Origin: Bdellovibrionales bacterium GWA2_49_15
GTDB taxonomy: Bacteria; Bdellovibrionota; Bacteriovoracia; Bacteriovoracales; Bacteriovoracaceae
Length of the DNA: 64,000 nucleotides
Direction of reading: 5' to 3'
Assembly: GCA_001769855.1 (NCBI GenBank)
Contig: MEPP01000009.1
Span: forward strand, 1 to 64,000
Under the pieces are notes generated by a model. That model was not told where the DNA came from. It saw only the letters and a list, made by a program, of their open reading frames with translations, and ran no database searches. The position numbers were made by a program, and so were the translations under genes. Every line of letters begins with the position of its first letter. The stretch's first letter is position 1. Shown one piece after another: positions 34,492 to 42,893 of this stretch.

Positions 34492-35406
34492 ATGGGGGCC
34501 AAAGGCACACTCTTCACGATTGTGACTTTGCTGTCCGCTTCAGGGCATGGCGCTGAAATTGACTCCTTCACCCCAAGGTTTAAAAAGTTCCCCGATGGCC
34601 TGCCCGCCATCAATCGCGAAGTAAATAAGCGCATTGGCAAGGCCTTGGAAATGGCGAACCAGGTTTCTTCCTGCAACCCCCTCATCCTGGAAGCGCTCTT
34701 GGGTGGCCAGCTCTTAAGCCCCTTTTACGGACAGATCGAGAATTATGCCAATACCTCTGAAAACGTACCGCGTTTTCGAGTGCTGATCGACGACTCCATC
34801 TATCGCAACTTGCCCCAATTTAACTTCATGCTCATGAGCATTGGGGAGTCCCTTTTCGGTTTTGGAAACGTCATTCATGAAAATAGATTGCTCATCGGTA
34901 CTGACAAGTTCGGCCATTTTTTTGACGAAGGTCACCGTTTCTACGGCGACCTAAATAGCGAGGCCACAAATCTTGACGAGGTCCTGGGCCAAAGTGAAAG
35001 CACCGAGGAAGGCATTTACGGACGTGCCGTCGGTGGCGTTAAGTCCTATGCTGATCTGGTGGCCAACTATCACGGCATGCATTTCTGGTCAGAGATGCTC
35101 CAGGCAAAGTTTAAAACCGGGCGTCGCTATTTAAAATGCGTGCACGAACACTGGGTCCAGATTCGCCAGTTTAATTTCCGCGATTATGTTGATCCGGGCT
35201 GGGACGAGGGAGTCAACTGCAGTGAGTATCAGAGTCCCGAGTACGAGCTGGCGGTGATGTCGACGATCGCCACCCTCCCCTATGAAGACGTCCGCCCCTC
35301 CCGCTGTCCGGTCTATCCGGAAGAGTGCCCGACCATCACTCACAAATACGGCCGCCTGGCCCCGAGGTTAATTGGGCCCAAGTGTCGGACGACAAAAGAA
35401 GAATAA
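34492..35406 (+). CDS. Secreted protein of unknown function
   Basis: The protein has 304 residues. A short signal peptide (about 1-21, ending GHGA-E) is followed by a globular domain. A central block has GTDKFGHFFDEGHRFYGD (about 136-153) and KSYADLVANYHGMHFW (about 184-199). A conserved-looking DKxGHF next to SYxDLxANYxG recalls proteins annotated DUF2279-like, but I cannot confirm it. Several Cys lie in the last third (CVHEHW, NCSEY, RCPVYPEECP), suggesting disulfides in the envelope. It is encoded 2 bp after the zinc-ribbon gene. Confidence 0.8.
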   Translation: MGAKGTLFTIVTLLSASGHGAEIDSFTPRFKKFPDGLPAINREVNKRIGKALEMANQVSSCNPLILEALLGGQLLSPFYGQIENYANTSENVPRFRVLIDDSIYRNLPQFNFMLMSIGESLFGFGNVIHENRLLIGTDKFGHFFDEGHRFYGDLNSEATNLDEVLGQSESTEEGIYGRAVGGVKSYADLVANYHGMHFWSEMLQAKFKTGRRYLKCVHEHWVQIRQFNFRDYVDPGWDEGVNCSEYQSPEYELAVMSTIATLPYEDVRPSRCPVYPEECPTITHKYGRLAPRLIGPKCRTTKEE

Positions 35407-35410
35407 ACTT

Positions 35411-36229
35411 CTACTGACAGTACTTCTTCGAATATCTTTGCATGGCGAACGATTTCATCTCTTCCCAAACGATGCGCAGTCGTTCCTCGGGCACCGGCAG
35501 GGTTTCGAGAATATCCATGGGGAGGTCCTGAAGAGCAAGACCATTCTTGTTGTGGTTAAAATGTTTTTCATAGACGGCGAGGCAGCGGGCAATCACCAGG
35601 GTACTGGAAAATTTTTGAATGAGCCCGCTATAATCCACGCAGGGGCAGTTGGGCCGCCCCTTACAGTGACTCTCCTGATCGGTATTATAGGCGGGGAACT
35701 GCTGGCACCATTTGGCTGCATGCAGGGACTTATTAATGGCCACGGTGTCGAGAACTTCTTCCTTGAGGAGTGGCAGGAAATTCGGCCAGCCCGGATGCTT
35801 GGGAGTATCGTGTGCTTGAGTGGTAATTCCTCTGGCAAAATGATTCATCAGAAAACCCAAACCTTGCTCAAAGTTTTCAAACTTCATAAAGCTACTGGTG
35901 CCGTCGGGACGCTGGTAATCACCTCCCAGCCCCCAAAAGTTGTTATTGGCCCGGGTCTTGGTAAGGTCCCAGCCCGATTCGGCCCGCATCTGGCCCAGTA
36001 AAAAAAGCGCCCCGTCCACACTCACCGTCTCGCGCTCATATTTTTGCACCTTTCGCCCTACGCGATAGCGGTGCTCTTCGTTTATAAATCGCAGGCGATA
36101 GTAATAATCTGTGGCAAAATTTAAGCAGAATTTTTTTTCAACCGGAGTGAAATAAGTCGGAGCCTTATAGGTGCACGATCCGCCCAAGGCATCTTTGAGA
36201 AGGAACAAAAGTCCCAAGAGCACCAGCAT
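35411..36229 (-). CDS. Secreted glucosaminidase-like cell-wall hydrolase (putative)
   Basis: Read from the ATG at 36229 (GGAG site, then a proper signal peptide MLVLLGLLFLL), the protein is 272 residues; a longer frame from 36289 adds an unlikely polar leader. The middle carries LGQMRAESGWDLTKTRANNNFWGLGG followed by a FENFEQGLGFLMNHF segment. This is the order of motifs in N-acetylglucosaminidase (GH73/FlgJ-like) domains: a Glu in an AESGW helix, an NNxWG(L/I)G turn and a later paired-aromatic segment. Catalytic assignment (Glu of AESGW) is by analogy. Several Cys near the end suggest disulfides. A peptidoglycan-cleaving role is plausible for remodelling or predation. Confidence 0.72.
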   Translation of the reverse strand: MLVLLGLLFLLKDALGGSCTYKAPTYFTPVEKKFCLNFATDYYYRLRFINEEHRYRVGRKVQKYERETVSVDGALFLLGQMRAESGWDLTKTRANNNFWGLGGDYQRPDGTSSFMKFENFEQGLGFLMNHFARGITTQAHDTPKHPGWPNFLPLLKEEVLDTVAINKSLHAAKWCQQFPAYNTDQESHCKGRPNCPCVDYSGLIQKFSSTLVIARCLAVYEKHFNHNKNGLALQDLPMDILETLPVPEERLRIVWEEMKSFAMQRYSKKYCQ

Positions 36230-36316
36230 GAAATCTCCAAAATCCCCAGACCTTAAGGATAATGGCAAACCCTCCCGGGCAAAGGCCACTCTGTAATTTT
36301 GACAGCTTTCGTGCTT

Positions 36317-37258
36317 TCAGTGTGTTAACGATTGGGCCTTGGCACAGCAACGGAAGCCGGTTTGGTAATAGCGATGCTTGGGCCCATGGGCCCGCTCGGC
36401 CATCTGACAGCGTGCCTGGACGGGCGCCCAGTAGCCTCCTTTAAGGGTAGAGAGGTGCCCATCGGATTCCACCCATTCCTCGATATTGCCGGTTAAATCC
36501 ATGACCCCAAAAGGACTTACGCATTCTTCCCTTTGACCGGCAACGGTCCCCCGCCAGGTTTTATCCAGCTCCAGCATGGCCTCAAGGGAATAGGGATTGC
36601 TCAAAAGCCGCGTGCCATTCACGGCGCTAAGTTTCAGCTGATCAAAGTTGCACTCTCCGTCCACCGGAATTCGATCGGGAAAGCTGGCCCCTGGATCGAG
36701 GTAGCGATGATATCCATGGGGGTATGGCAAGGCCGAAGGCCCTTCACAGGCGAAGGTCCACTCATGCTCGCGGCATAAGTGCTTGCCCTGGGCCCGGCAT
36801 AGGGTCTGAGCGCCCTGATAGGAAACGAGGGTGGCGGGATACTCGCCGGGGATATTGGGAAATTCAAGAATATCAATGCAAAAGGAGAGCTCCCGATGGT
36901 GAGCGGAGTCCGGTGCCAGGAGACTTTCATCAAAATGCTGGCAAAGCAGGCCCGGCTTCCAGCCTCGTCCGTCTAAGCAGGCGGCATTTTGTCGGCGCAA
37001 GGTATCCGCAGGATCGCGCATGGGCCCCTCAACGAATGCCATACCCAGCGGACAACGGCTGCGCGTGAGTGAACGAAATTTTTCCTGTCGTTTTTCAATT
37101 TCGGCCTGAATCTGAGGCGTGGTCGAAAGGAGAAAAACTGAATCAGAGGGCAGCAGGTGCCAGATCTTTTCCTCGACCCCGAACCATTTTACCAGGGCCC
37201 ATTGCCCGTGGTGCGGACCTTGAATCAGCATGACCAAAATTAACAGCAAACTTTTCAT
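36317..37258 (-). CDS. Secreted SUMF1/FGE-fold protein
   Basis: The protein has 313 residues. It has a signal peptide (about 1-18), then a domain with the formylglycine-generating-enzyme fold features: VSYQGAQTLCRAQGKHLCREHEW in the middle, FGVMDLTGNIEEWVE (about 255-270), LKGGYW and the terminal YYQTGFRCC. In this superfamily only some members oxidise Cys to formylglycine; many bacterial ones bind sugars or are structural. I cannot see the paired active-site Cys in the canonical context, so enzymatic activity is uncertain. It lies between the YhhN-like gene (9 bp upstream) and the glucosaminidase-like gene. Confidence 0.82.
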   Translation of the reverse strand: MKSLLLILVMLIQGPHHGQWALVKWFGVEEKIWHLLPSDSVFLLSTTPQIQAEIEKRQEKFRSLTRSRCPLGMAFVEGPMRDPADTLRRQNAACLDGRGWKPGLLCQHFDESLLAPDSAHHRELSFCIDILEFPNIPGEYPATLVSYQGAQTLCRAQGKHLCREHEWTFACEGPSALPYPHGYHRYLDPGASFPDRIPVDGECNFDQLKLSAVNGTRLLSNPYSLEAMLELDKTWRGTVAGQREECVSPFGVMDLTGNIEEWVESDGHLSTLKGGYWAPVQARCQMAERAHGPKHRYYQTGFRCCAKAQSLTH

Positions 37259-37267
37259 AAAGAAGTG

Positions 37268-37993
37268 TTAGCCCGCGAGCGTCGAAACAAAAAGCAACAC
37301 CGCTCCATAATAAAGCGGTAGACCCCATAACTTATTCATGAAAACGCGCGCACGAAACTGATGTCGGGCGACGGAAATATCGGAAATAAAAAACATCACG
37401 GCAGCCAAGAGGGTCGTCCGCGAGGCCCCGGCCCCAACCCCACTGGCGGCCACTGCCACCATGGCAGAGATCACCACGATGTAGATATTGACGGGAATAA
37501 AGAGCTCTTTGGGGATTTCGGCCCACGGCCAGCGCATGATGAAGAAGATAAAACAAACCTCCGCCAGCACGGCGAGGAGCAACCACCAAAGATTAAAGCT
37601 GGCAAAGCTTGAGAAAAAGGCCGCCAGAAAACCTAAGTGCCCGAGGAGAAAGGCCCCCACTCCCATCATAAAATATTTTTTCTCATGGGGAATAAGCAGG
37701 ATATCTCCGATCATGCAAAAGATGACGGCGCTCAAGATACACCAACCGTAGGGCCCCTTTAACAAGGCCTGGTGCGCCCAGGCCAGGGCGACGAATGAGA
37801 AGGAGGCCGAGGTTTTAAACAGCCAGATGCCTAAAGTCCACTGCTTCTTTTCCGCCACGAGGAGGAGAAGCACCAAAAAACCGCAAGCGATATTTAATAT
37901 TGGTATCAGAAAGTTACCTCTCGGTTGCAAACATATTATGAATTTTTTTATGCTGGTTCTTATCTGCGATAAAAAGCAGAACCGTTCCTGCAT
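37268..37993 (-). CDS. YhhN family membrane protein (lysoplasmalogenase-like)
   Basis: It has eight or so hydrophobic segments with the family motif around FCMIGDILLIPHEKKYF and GHLGF. YhhN/TMEM86 proteins include lysoplasmalogenases that cleave the vinyl ether of lysoplasmalogens in the membrane; others are untested. The frame opens with ATG at 37993 but this overlaps the K+ channel gene by 80 bp and begins with a poor polar leader. A TTG at 37930, or a CTG at 37909 placed 7 bases after AGAGG in the last codons of the channel gene, is more likely. The membrane core starts at residue 30 of the long form. Confidence 0.8.
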   Translation of the reverse strand: MQERFCFLSQIRTSIKKFIICLQPRGNFLIPILNIACGFLVLLLLVAEKKQWTLGIWLFKTSASFSFVALAWAHQALLKGPYGWCILSAVIFCMIGDILLIPHEKKYFMMGVGAFLLGHLGFLAAFFSSFASFNLWWLLLAVLAEVCFIFFIMRWPWAEIPKELFIPVNIYIVVISAMVAVAASGVGAGASRTTLLAAVMFFISDISVARHQFRARVFMNKLWGLPLYYGAVLLFVSTLAG

Positions 37994-38951
37994 TTAAACG
38001 CGTCTCCAAGGGAGGATTGTAAATAAAATCGGCCGCGCCCCCGGGAGATTTCAGCGCCATAATGTACAGGCCGCATTCTTCATAAATGCGGGACTCCTGA
38101 AGGGACTTACCACAGAAAGGAGAACTTTTGGCCACCACAACCTCTTCGATCCGGGCAGACTTGTCTTTTCCCCGCAACATGCCATCCAAAAAAGTCACCA
38201 CGTGAGGGCGAAGAATTTCCGAGGCCATGCGCATCCCGCCTATGAAATTGGGACTTACCACATAATCGGCCCCGGCGGTTTTTAGCTTTCCCACCAAGGT
38301 GAGATCGATCGCCTTGGACACAATCTTAATCTCATGGTTAAGCATGCGCGCAGAAATGGTAAGAAATAAATTATCTTTGTCGTTGCTTAAGGCCGCAACC
38401 AAGCCGTGAGCGCTCTCAATCTTGGCCTCCTTCAACAGCTCATCGCTGGTGGCATCGCCCACCAGCACACAACAATCAGGAAAGAGCCCACGGATCTTGT
38501 CACGTTTTGCCGTGTCCGCCTCCAAGACGACAAACTCATGTTTGGAATGCACCATCTCGCTGATGACGTGAATTCCCGTCTCCCCCGCCCCGCAGATAAT
38601 ATAATGCCCTTTCATACGTGCCACTCTCCTTCGCATGGATTGGACTAAAAAAAGCTCTCCCAGCTGCCCCTCTAAAACATAGGCCGTGATGGTTGAGATG
38701 GAATACAAGACAAGGCCCATGCCTGCCAGCATGAGCACCATGGTGTAGAGCGTGGCGGTGGGACTATGCTCCACCTGAAAAATATCGCCATAGCCCACGG
38801 TAGAGAGCGTAATGGAGGTCATATAGAGCAGTCGCCACCAGGGCTCGTGGGGATAGAGGAGATGATAGCCTAAACTCCCCCCGAAGAGTGTCAGGAAACT
38901 CAATAAAAAAGGGAGACGAAGCTTGGTCCAAACTGTTTTGAAATCTAACAT
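37914..38951 (-). CDS. Potassium channel with RCK (TrkA-type) domains
   Basis: Read from the ATG at 38951 (MLDFKTVW), with a weak AGG ribosome site, the protein is 345 residues. Two membrane helices flank the selectivity filter STVGYGD, exact for K+ channels. An RCK N-terminal Rossmann domain follows (YIICGAGETGIHV), then a TrkA_C-type domain with SSPFCGKSLQES and a terminal LLFIADKNQ. This is the MthK/Kch-like plan: four subunits form a K+ pore gated by ligand binding to the RCK ring. It is the first gene of the minus-strand run leading to the YhhN-like, SUMF1-like and glucosaminidase-like genes. An upstream-extended start at 39050 is not supported. Confidence 0.94.
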   Translation of the reverse strand: MLDFKTVWTKLRLPFLLSFLTLFGGSLGYHLLYPHEPWWRLLYMTSITLSTVGYGDIFQVEHSPTATLYTMVLMLAGMGLVLYSISTITAYVLEGQLGELFLVQSMRRRVARMKGHYIICGAGETGIHVISEMVHSKHEFVVLEADTAKRDKIRGLFPDCCVLVGDATSDELLKEAKIESAHGLVAALSNDKDNLFLTISARMLNHEIKIVSKAIDLTLVGKLKTAGADYVVSPNFIGGMRMASEILRPHVVTFLDGMLRGKDKSARIEEVVVAKSSPFCGKSLQESRIYEECGLYIMALKSPGGAADFIYNPPLETRLNAGTVLLFIADKNQHKKIHNMFATER

Positions 38952-39084
38952 AAAACCTATGATTATTATTAAGGTATCCAGAACGATTGGCCATGCCTTT
39001 ATCCTATAAAAACTACCCGCCCCCTTGTGGCAAATTCCGCTGACGGGCACAATTACGCCTAAATAGTCGACATTCGAGGGTCTT

Positions 39085-39384
39085 GTGGAATTTTTAAAGT
39101 TTTATGTCCTGGCCAGTGAAAATGAACAGCAAGCTGATCAAGACGAGCAGTTGGTTTATTTCAACCGCATTCACATTGTCAGTATCAAGCCCATCAAGAT
39201 GCTCATTAATCACCACGTGGTTGATGGCTATTGGCTGCGGCTCTCCAATGGGAAAAAATATAAGGCGACCCAGATTCCTGACGAATTTAAAAAACTCTTC
39301 AGTGAGACTCCTCACAAGCGCTCACTTAACGTCAAACATTTCCCCGACGACGGGGCCTTGTTGGATGCTCCCACTCCTCAATAA
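39085..39384 (+). CDS. Small protein of unknown function
   Basis: The protein has 99 residues with a GTG start and no recognised family. The centre (YFNRIHIVSIKPIK ... GYWLRLSNGKKYKAT) looks like a pair of beta hairpins followed by a helix (PDEFKKLF). This recalls the strand pattern of LytTR-like DNA-binding modules, but I would not assign it. The composition is coding-like. The stop codon is 4 bp from that of a convergent small reading frame. Confidence 0.6.
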   Translation: MEFLKFYVLASENEQQADQDEQLVYFNRIHIVSIKPIKMLINHHVVDGYWLRLSNGKKYKATQIPDEFKKLFSETPHKRSLNVKHFPDDGALLDAPTPQ

Positions 39385-39388
39385 TTTT

Positions 39389-39613
39389 TTAGATAATATC
39401 CAGCAGCTTGCGGACAAAATTGGTGGACGAATTCACAACCTGATTGGGAAACTCTTCAGCATTGTTTACGATCGATTTAGGGTTCTTGGCCAGAGCGGTC
39501 GTCCGTTCCAGCTCTTTCATAAGTCGTCGCACCTGGGATGCCTCTGAACCATTCTCCCGAATGTATCGAGCATTTTGCATGGGAATAGATTCTGGAATTA
39601 AACTAATCTTCAT
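39389..39613 (-). CDS. Possible small protein in the asnS operon tail
   Basis: The predicted protein has 74 residues: charged, helical, with no family. It lies in the 303-bp gap between a small plus-strand gene and asnS, 74 bp downstream of the asnS stop on the same strand. Its stop sits 4 bp from the convergent gene's stop, matching the tail-to-tail packing seen elsewhere in this window. No convincing ribosome site, so this may be a chance frame. Apart from it I see nothing in the gap. Confidence 0.4.
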   Translation of the reverse strand: MKISLIPESIPMQNARYIRENGSEASQVRRLMKELERTTALAKNPKSIVNNAEEFPNQVVNSSTNFVRKLLDII

Positions 39614-39687
39614 GCTAACCCATCGGACACTTCAAATCAGAACTTTAGAAAAATAATCAAGTATTAAAACGCTGTAATTCTAAGCCG

Positions 39688-41085
39688 TTAGAAGTCGGCA
39701 TTTTTGGGAGTGCGAGGAAATGGGACAACATCCCGGATATTTTTCATGCCGGTTATATACATAACCGCTCGCTCAAGACCCAGGCCAAAGCCGGCATGGG
39801 GAACACTGCCAAAGCGGCGCAAATCAAAATACCACCACAGGGATTCCTTGTTCATTTTCAGCTCTTCCACTCGCTGCATGAGCTTTCCAAAATCATCTTC
39901 CCGCTGACTGCCGCCAATGATCTCGCCCACCCCTGGAACGAGGATATCCATGGCGCGAACGGTTTTCCCGTCGGCATTTTGTTTCATGTAAAAGGCCTTA
40001 CACTGTTTGGGATAATCGGTGACAATAACCGGGCCCCTGAAGTGAACATCGGTCAGATATTTTTCATGTTCGGTTTGTAACTCGTGCCCCCAGTCGCAGA
40101 GATATTCGAATTTTTGGCCGGATTTTTTCACGATCTCCACCGCTTCGGTGTAGGTGATGCGCACGAAGTCCCGATCGCGCACCAGCTCCAAGTTAGCAAT
40201 CAGGTTTTCTCCCTGCTCCTTCGCCAGCTTGTCTAAAAACTCCATCTCCTTGGCCCCGTGGGTAAGAGCGGCGTTGATGAGAAATTTAATATAATCGGCA
40301 CCCAACGCCGCATTGTCATCCAGGTCAGCAAAGGCCACCTCCGGTTCGATCATCCAAAACTCCGCCAGGTGGCGGGCGGTATTGCTGTTTTCCGAGCGAA
40401 AGGTCGGGCCAAAGGTGTAGACCTTTCCCAGACCCATGGCGAAGCACTCGCCACCCAGCTGGCCGGAGACCGTCAGGTTCGTTTTCTTTCCAAAATAGTC
40501 CTGAGAGTAATCCACCTTCCCGCCGGTGGTGGGGAGCTTGTTTAAGTCGAGGGTGGTGACGTTAAACATCTCGCCGGCACCTTCGGCATCCACCGCCGTG
40601 ATAATAGGACTATGCAGATAGTAAAATCCGCGCTTGGTGAAAAACTCGTGAGTGGCAAAACTTAAAATAGAGCGAAGGCGAAAGACCGCTCCGAAAGTTT
40701 GGGTGCGGGGGCGCAGGTGGGCGATCTCGCGCAGATATTCATAAGAGGTGGATTTTTTCTGGAGAGGATACTCCTCATTGGTTTTACAAACCACGTTGGC
40801 ACTGGTGGCCTGCATTTCCACCGTCTGTCCCTTGCCCTGACTTTTGACCAGCATTCCCTTGAATTCCACACTGGAGCCGAGAAGAAGTCCGGAAACTTCG
40901 TCATAGTTGGCCAGCTTTTGATCCACCACAATCTGAAAATTTTCCTGCGTCGATCCGTCATTCATGGCCACAAACGAAAAAGCCTTTCCTTTGCGCACGC
41001 TGCGAACCCAGCCGGCAATCATGACTTCCCGGCCGACCAAATCGCCCTTAAAAATCTCCCGAATCGTTGTAAGTTCTTTGAGCAT
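39688..41085 (-). CDS. asnS: Asparaginyl-tRNA synthetase
   Basis: The protein has 465 residues, the usual AsnRS length, and charges tRNA-Asn with asparagine in the cytoplasm. An N-terminal OB-fold anticodon-binding domain (VMIAGWVRSVRKGKAFSFV, about 20-38) precedes a class II catalytic core with motif 2 around FGPTFRSENSNTARHLAEFW and motif 3 GFGLGLERAVMYI. The end NIRDVVPFPRTPKNADF is typical of AsnRS and distinguishes it from AspRS and LysRS. The ATG at 41085 is preferred to a GTG one codon earlier. It follows the PfkB kinase gene by 23 bp on the same strand. Confidence 0.97.
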   Translation of the reverse strand: MLKELTTIREIFKGDLVGREVMIAGWVRSVRKGKAFSFVAMNDGSTQENFQIVVDQKLANYDEVSGLLLGSSVEFKGMLVKSQGKGQTVEMQATSANVVCKTNEEYPLQKKSTSYEYLREIAHLRPRTQTFGAVFRLRSILSFATHEFFTKRGFYYLHSPIITAVDAEGAGEMFNVTTLDLNKLPTTGGKVDYSQDYFGKKTNLTVSGQLGGECFAMGLGKVYTFGPTFRSENSNTARHLAEFWMIEPEVAFADLDDNAALGADYIKFLINAALTHGAKEMEFLDKLAKEQGENLIANLELVRDRDFVRITYTEAVEIVKKSGQKFEYLCDWGHELQTEHEKYLTDVHFRGPVIVTDYPKQCKAFYMKQNADGKTVRAMDILVPGVGEIIGGSQREDDFGKLMQRVEELKMNKESLWWYFDLRRFGSVPHAGFGLGLERAVMYITGMKNIRDVVPFPRTPKNADF

Positions 41086-41108
41086 CACAGGTCACCTGCT
41101 TTTATAAA

Positions 41109-42107
41109 TTAATAACCGAAAACCACTTTTTTAATATTTTGAATCTGCTCGCGCTTTAAGCGGGCGCCGAATTGAGTCACCACGGTGGAGGCGGCGGCAC
41201 AGGCCAGCTTTCCGGCCATGGCAAAGCTCTGGTTGGTGGAGAGCGCATAGAGAAAGGCCCCGGCAAAAAGATCGCCGGCCCCGTTGGTATCAATAGCATC
41301 AACCTGGGCCGTAACCACATCTATTTCCTTTGAACCGTCAAAGAGCAGCGCCCCTTTCGGACCCTGAGTAATGGCAAAGGTTCGAGCAAAGCGTTTTAAC
41401 TCACGAAAGGAATCTTCCAGGCCATCTTTCCCGGCGAAGATCTTGGCCTCGCTTTCATTGCAGAAAAGTAAATCGACGCCGGTCCCTATGATCTCGAGGA
41501 GACCCTGCTTGAAGTACATGGGCATGGATGAGTCAGAAAAGGTGATGGCGGTTTTAACCCCATGTCGATCGGCCAGAGCTTTGGCGTGGATGGCGGCTTC
41601 GCGCCCAAGCGGTGAGGCGACCAGGTAGCCTTCAATATAGAGAATTTTGGAATTTTTTATAATTTCCTCATCCACCTCTAATTTGGAAAAATCCGAGGTG
41701 ATCCCGAGATGCGTGTTCATGGTGCGCTCGGCATCCGGGGTAATAAAGACCATGCAGCGGCCGGTGGTGCCCTGCGGTCTGCCCTTGCCGGACCAGTTGT
41801 TGTGAACCCCTTCGCGCATGAGATCCTGGTAGTAGAAGTCGCCCAGTTCGCAGTTGGCAACTTTGCAGCTATAAAATGAACGCCCGCCCAGTTGCGAGAC
41901 GGCTATCACGGTATTGGCAGCCGAGCCGCCGCAGGAGCGCTTATGCTGCAGCCCATGAATCGCCTCGATGATCTCATTCTGCCGGGCCTCATCCACCAAG
42001 GTCATGAGACCTTTTTCAATCTTCATTTTCTGCAAAAATGAGTCGGTGACTTCAAATTCCATGTCAACAAGGGCATTGCCCAAGCCATAAACGTCGTAGA
42101 CGGCCAT
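41109..42107 (-). CDS. PfkB family sugar/nucleoside kinase (adenosine-kinase-like)
   Basis: The protein has 332 residues. It has the PfkB N-terminal signature region RSCGGSAANTVIAVSQLGG (about 55-72) and the C-terminal signature DTNGAGDLFAGAF with catalytic Asp279 and the anion hole GAGD. The general form (YGLGNALVDMEF start, GGSAANT, TxCMVFITPDAERTM) is that of the adenosine-kinase-like branch common in proteobacteria, which may phosphorylate adenosine or a sugar. It would act in the cytoplasm. An AGAGGA site precedes the ATG. Cotranscription with asnS is likely; no functional link between the two is obvious. Confidence 0.88.
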   Translation of the reverse strand: MAVYDVYGLGNALVDMEFEVTDSFLQKMKIEKGLMTLVDEARQNEIIEAIHGLQHKRSCGGSAANTVIAVSQLGGRSFYSCKVANCELGDFYYQDLMREGVHNNWSGKGRPQGTTGRCMVFITPDAERTMNTHLGITSDFSKLEVDEEIIKNSKILYIEGYLVASPLGREAAIHAKALADRHGVKTAITFSDSSMPMYFKQGLLEIIGTGVDLLFCNESEAKIFAGKDGLEDSFRELKRFARTFAITQGPKGALLFDGSKEIDVVTAQVDAIDTNGAGDLFAGAFLYALSTNQSFAMAGKLACAAASTVVTQFGARLKREQIQNIKKVVFGY

Positions 42108-42233
42108 AATATTTTCCTCTTAAAAACCAAACGAGAATAGCAATCTACCCCAAAAAAAGGCTTTTCTCAATAAAGGACTCTTTCGTTTTCTCTACTTCCG
42201 GCATAAACTAATATGGTTTTAAAAGGAGGTCCC

Positions 42234-42788
42234 ATGTCACTTGATGAATTTCTCAAAGAAAAACAGGCCCAGGAAGAAGCTAAAGAAGCATCCAAAAAGA
42301 AGGACTTCCACGATAAGTGCCTGCTGATTCTTGCCAAGATTAAGGAAAAGAGCGAGGAAAAATATCACGAGCTCTCTCACCTCTTTCATACACGCTTTAG
42401 CAGTCCCAACATCCAAAGAAAGGTCATCATGGGATTTTATGCCCAGCTGATGAACGAGATGCATGCACTTAACCCGACTCCGGTGATCACCCAGACCGCC
42501 ACTCAACTAAAGCAAGGGGTTTCCACCACCTTGGCAAATACCAAGAAAAAGGCCCAGGCCTTAGTCGAAAAGGTTGAGCAAGTGAAAGCGCAAGCCAAAG
42601 AGACTAAAACCGACAAGAAACCGGCCAAAAAAGAAGAGGCCAAGAAGCCGGCCGCCAAAGCAGCTGCAAAAAAGGCCCCCGCCAAAAAAGTCCCGGCCAA
42701 AAAGGCAAGTCCCGCAACGGCCAAAAAGAAAGCAGTTAAAAGTGCTGGAAAAAGCGTGAAGAAAAAGACCCCGGCCAAGAAAAAGTAA
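42234..42788 (+). CDS. Small protein with histone-H1-like Lys/Ala/Pro tail
   Basis: The ATG at 42234 has a perfect AAAGGAGGT site, so the upstream in-frame extension is discarded. The protein is 184 residues. The N-terminal half (about 1-95) is a helical, charged domain with SLDEFLKEKQAQ and LFHTRFSSPNIQ. The second half (about 115-184) is an irregular series of Lys-Lys-Pro-Ala and Ala-Ala-Lys-Lys motifs (for example KKAPAKKVPAKK), as in histone H1 and AlgP-like bacterial nucleoid proteins. DNA or RNA binding through the basic tail is inferred. The strong ribosome site suggests high expression, as expected for an architectural protein. Confidence 0.85.
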   Translation: MSLDEFLKEKQAQEEAKEASKKKDFHDKCLLILAKIKEKSEEKYHELSHLFHTRFSSPNIQRKVIMGFYAQLMNEMHALNPTPVITQTATQLKQGVSTTLANTKKKAQALVEKVEQVKAQAKETKTDKKPAKKEEAKKPAAKAAAKKAPAKKVPAKKASPATAKKKAVKSAGKSVKKKTPAKKK

Positions 42789-42819
42789 TTAGCTCCGGTA
42801 ATTCTTTTTTAATTTAGCC

Positions 42820-42847
42820 TAAGGTCCCTCTTGAGTGTTCCCGATAA
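42820..42847 (+). promoter_or_regulatory. Possible sigma-28 (FliA-type) promoter of the PilZ gene
   Basis: TAAGGTCC (42820-42827), a 12-bp spacer and CCCGATAA (42840-42847), compared with the known FliA consensus TAAAGTTT-N11-GCCGATAA. The -10-like box is one base from consensus and the -35-like box is weaker. It lies 47 bp before the PilZ start codon. Confidence 0.35.
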
Positions 42848-42893
42848 GTCATATGTGCTGGCATAAAGGCAAGTGCCGATTATTGAGGAATCC

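Noticed and set aside
39104-39656. Plus-strand frames overlapping the small genes before asnS
   Set aside because: They run out of frame through a better gene at 39085 and lack starts with ribosome sites.
42503-42778. Minus-strand frame opposite the lysine-rich tail
   Set aside because: It is the hydrophobic Phe/Ala/Leu shadow expected from Lys/Ala codons on the other strand.
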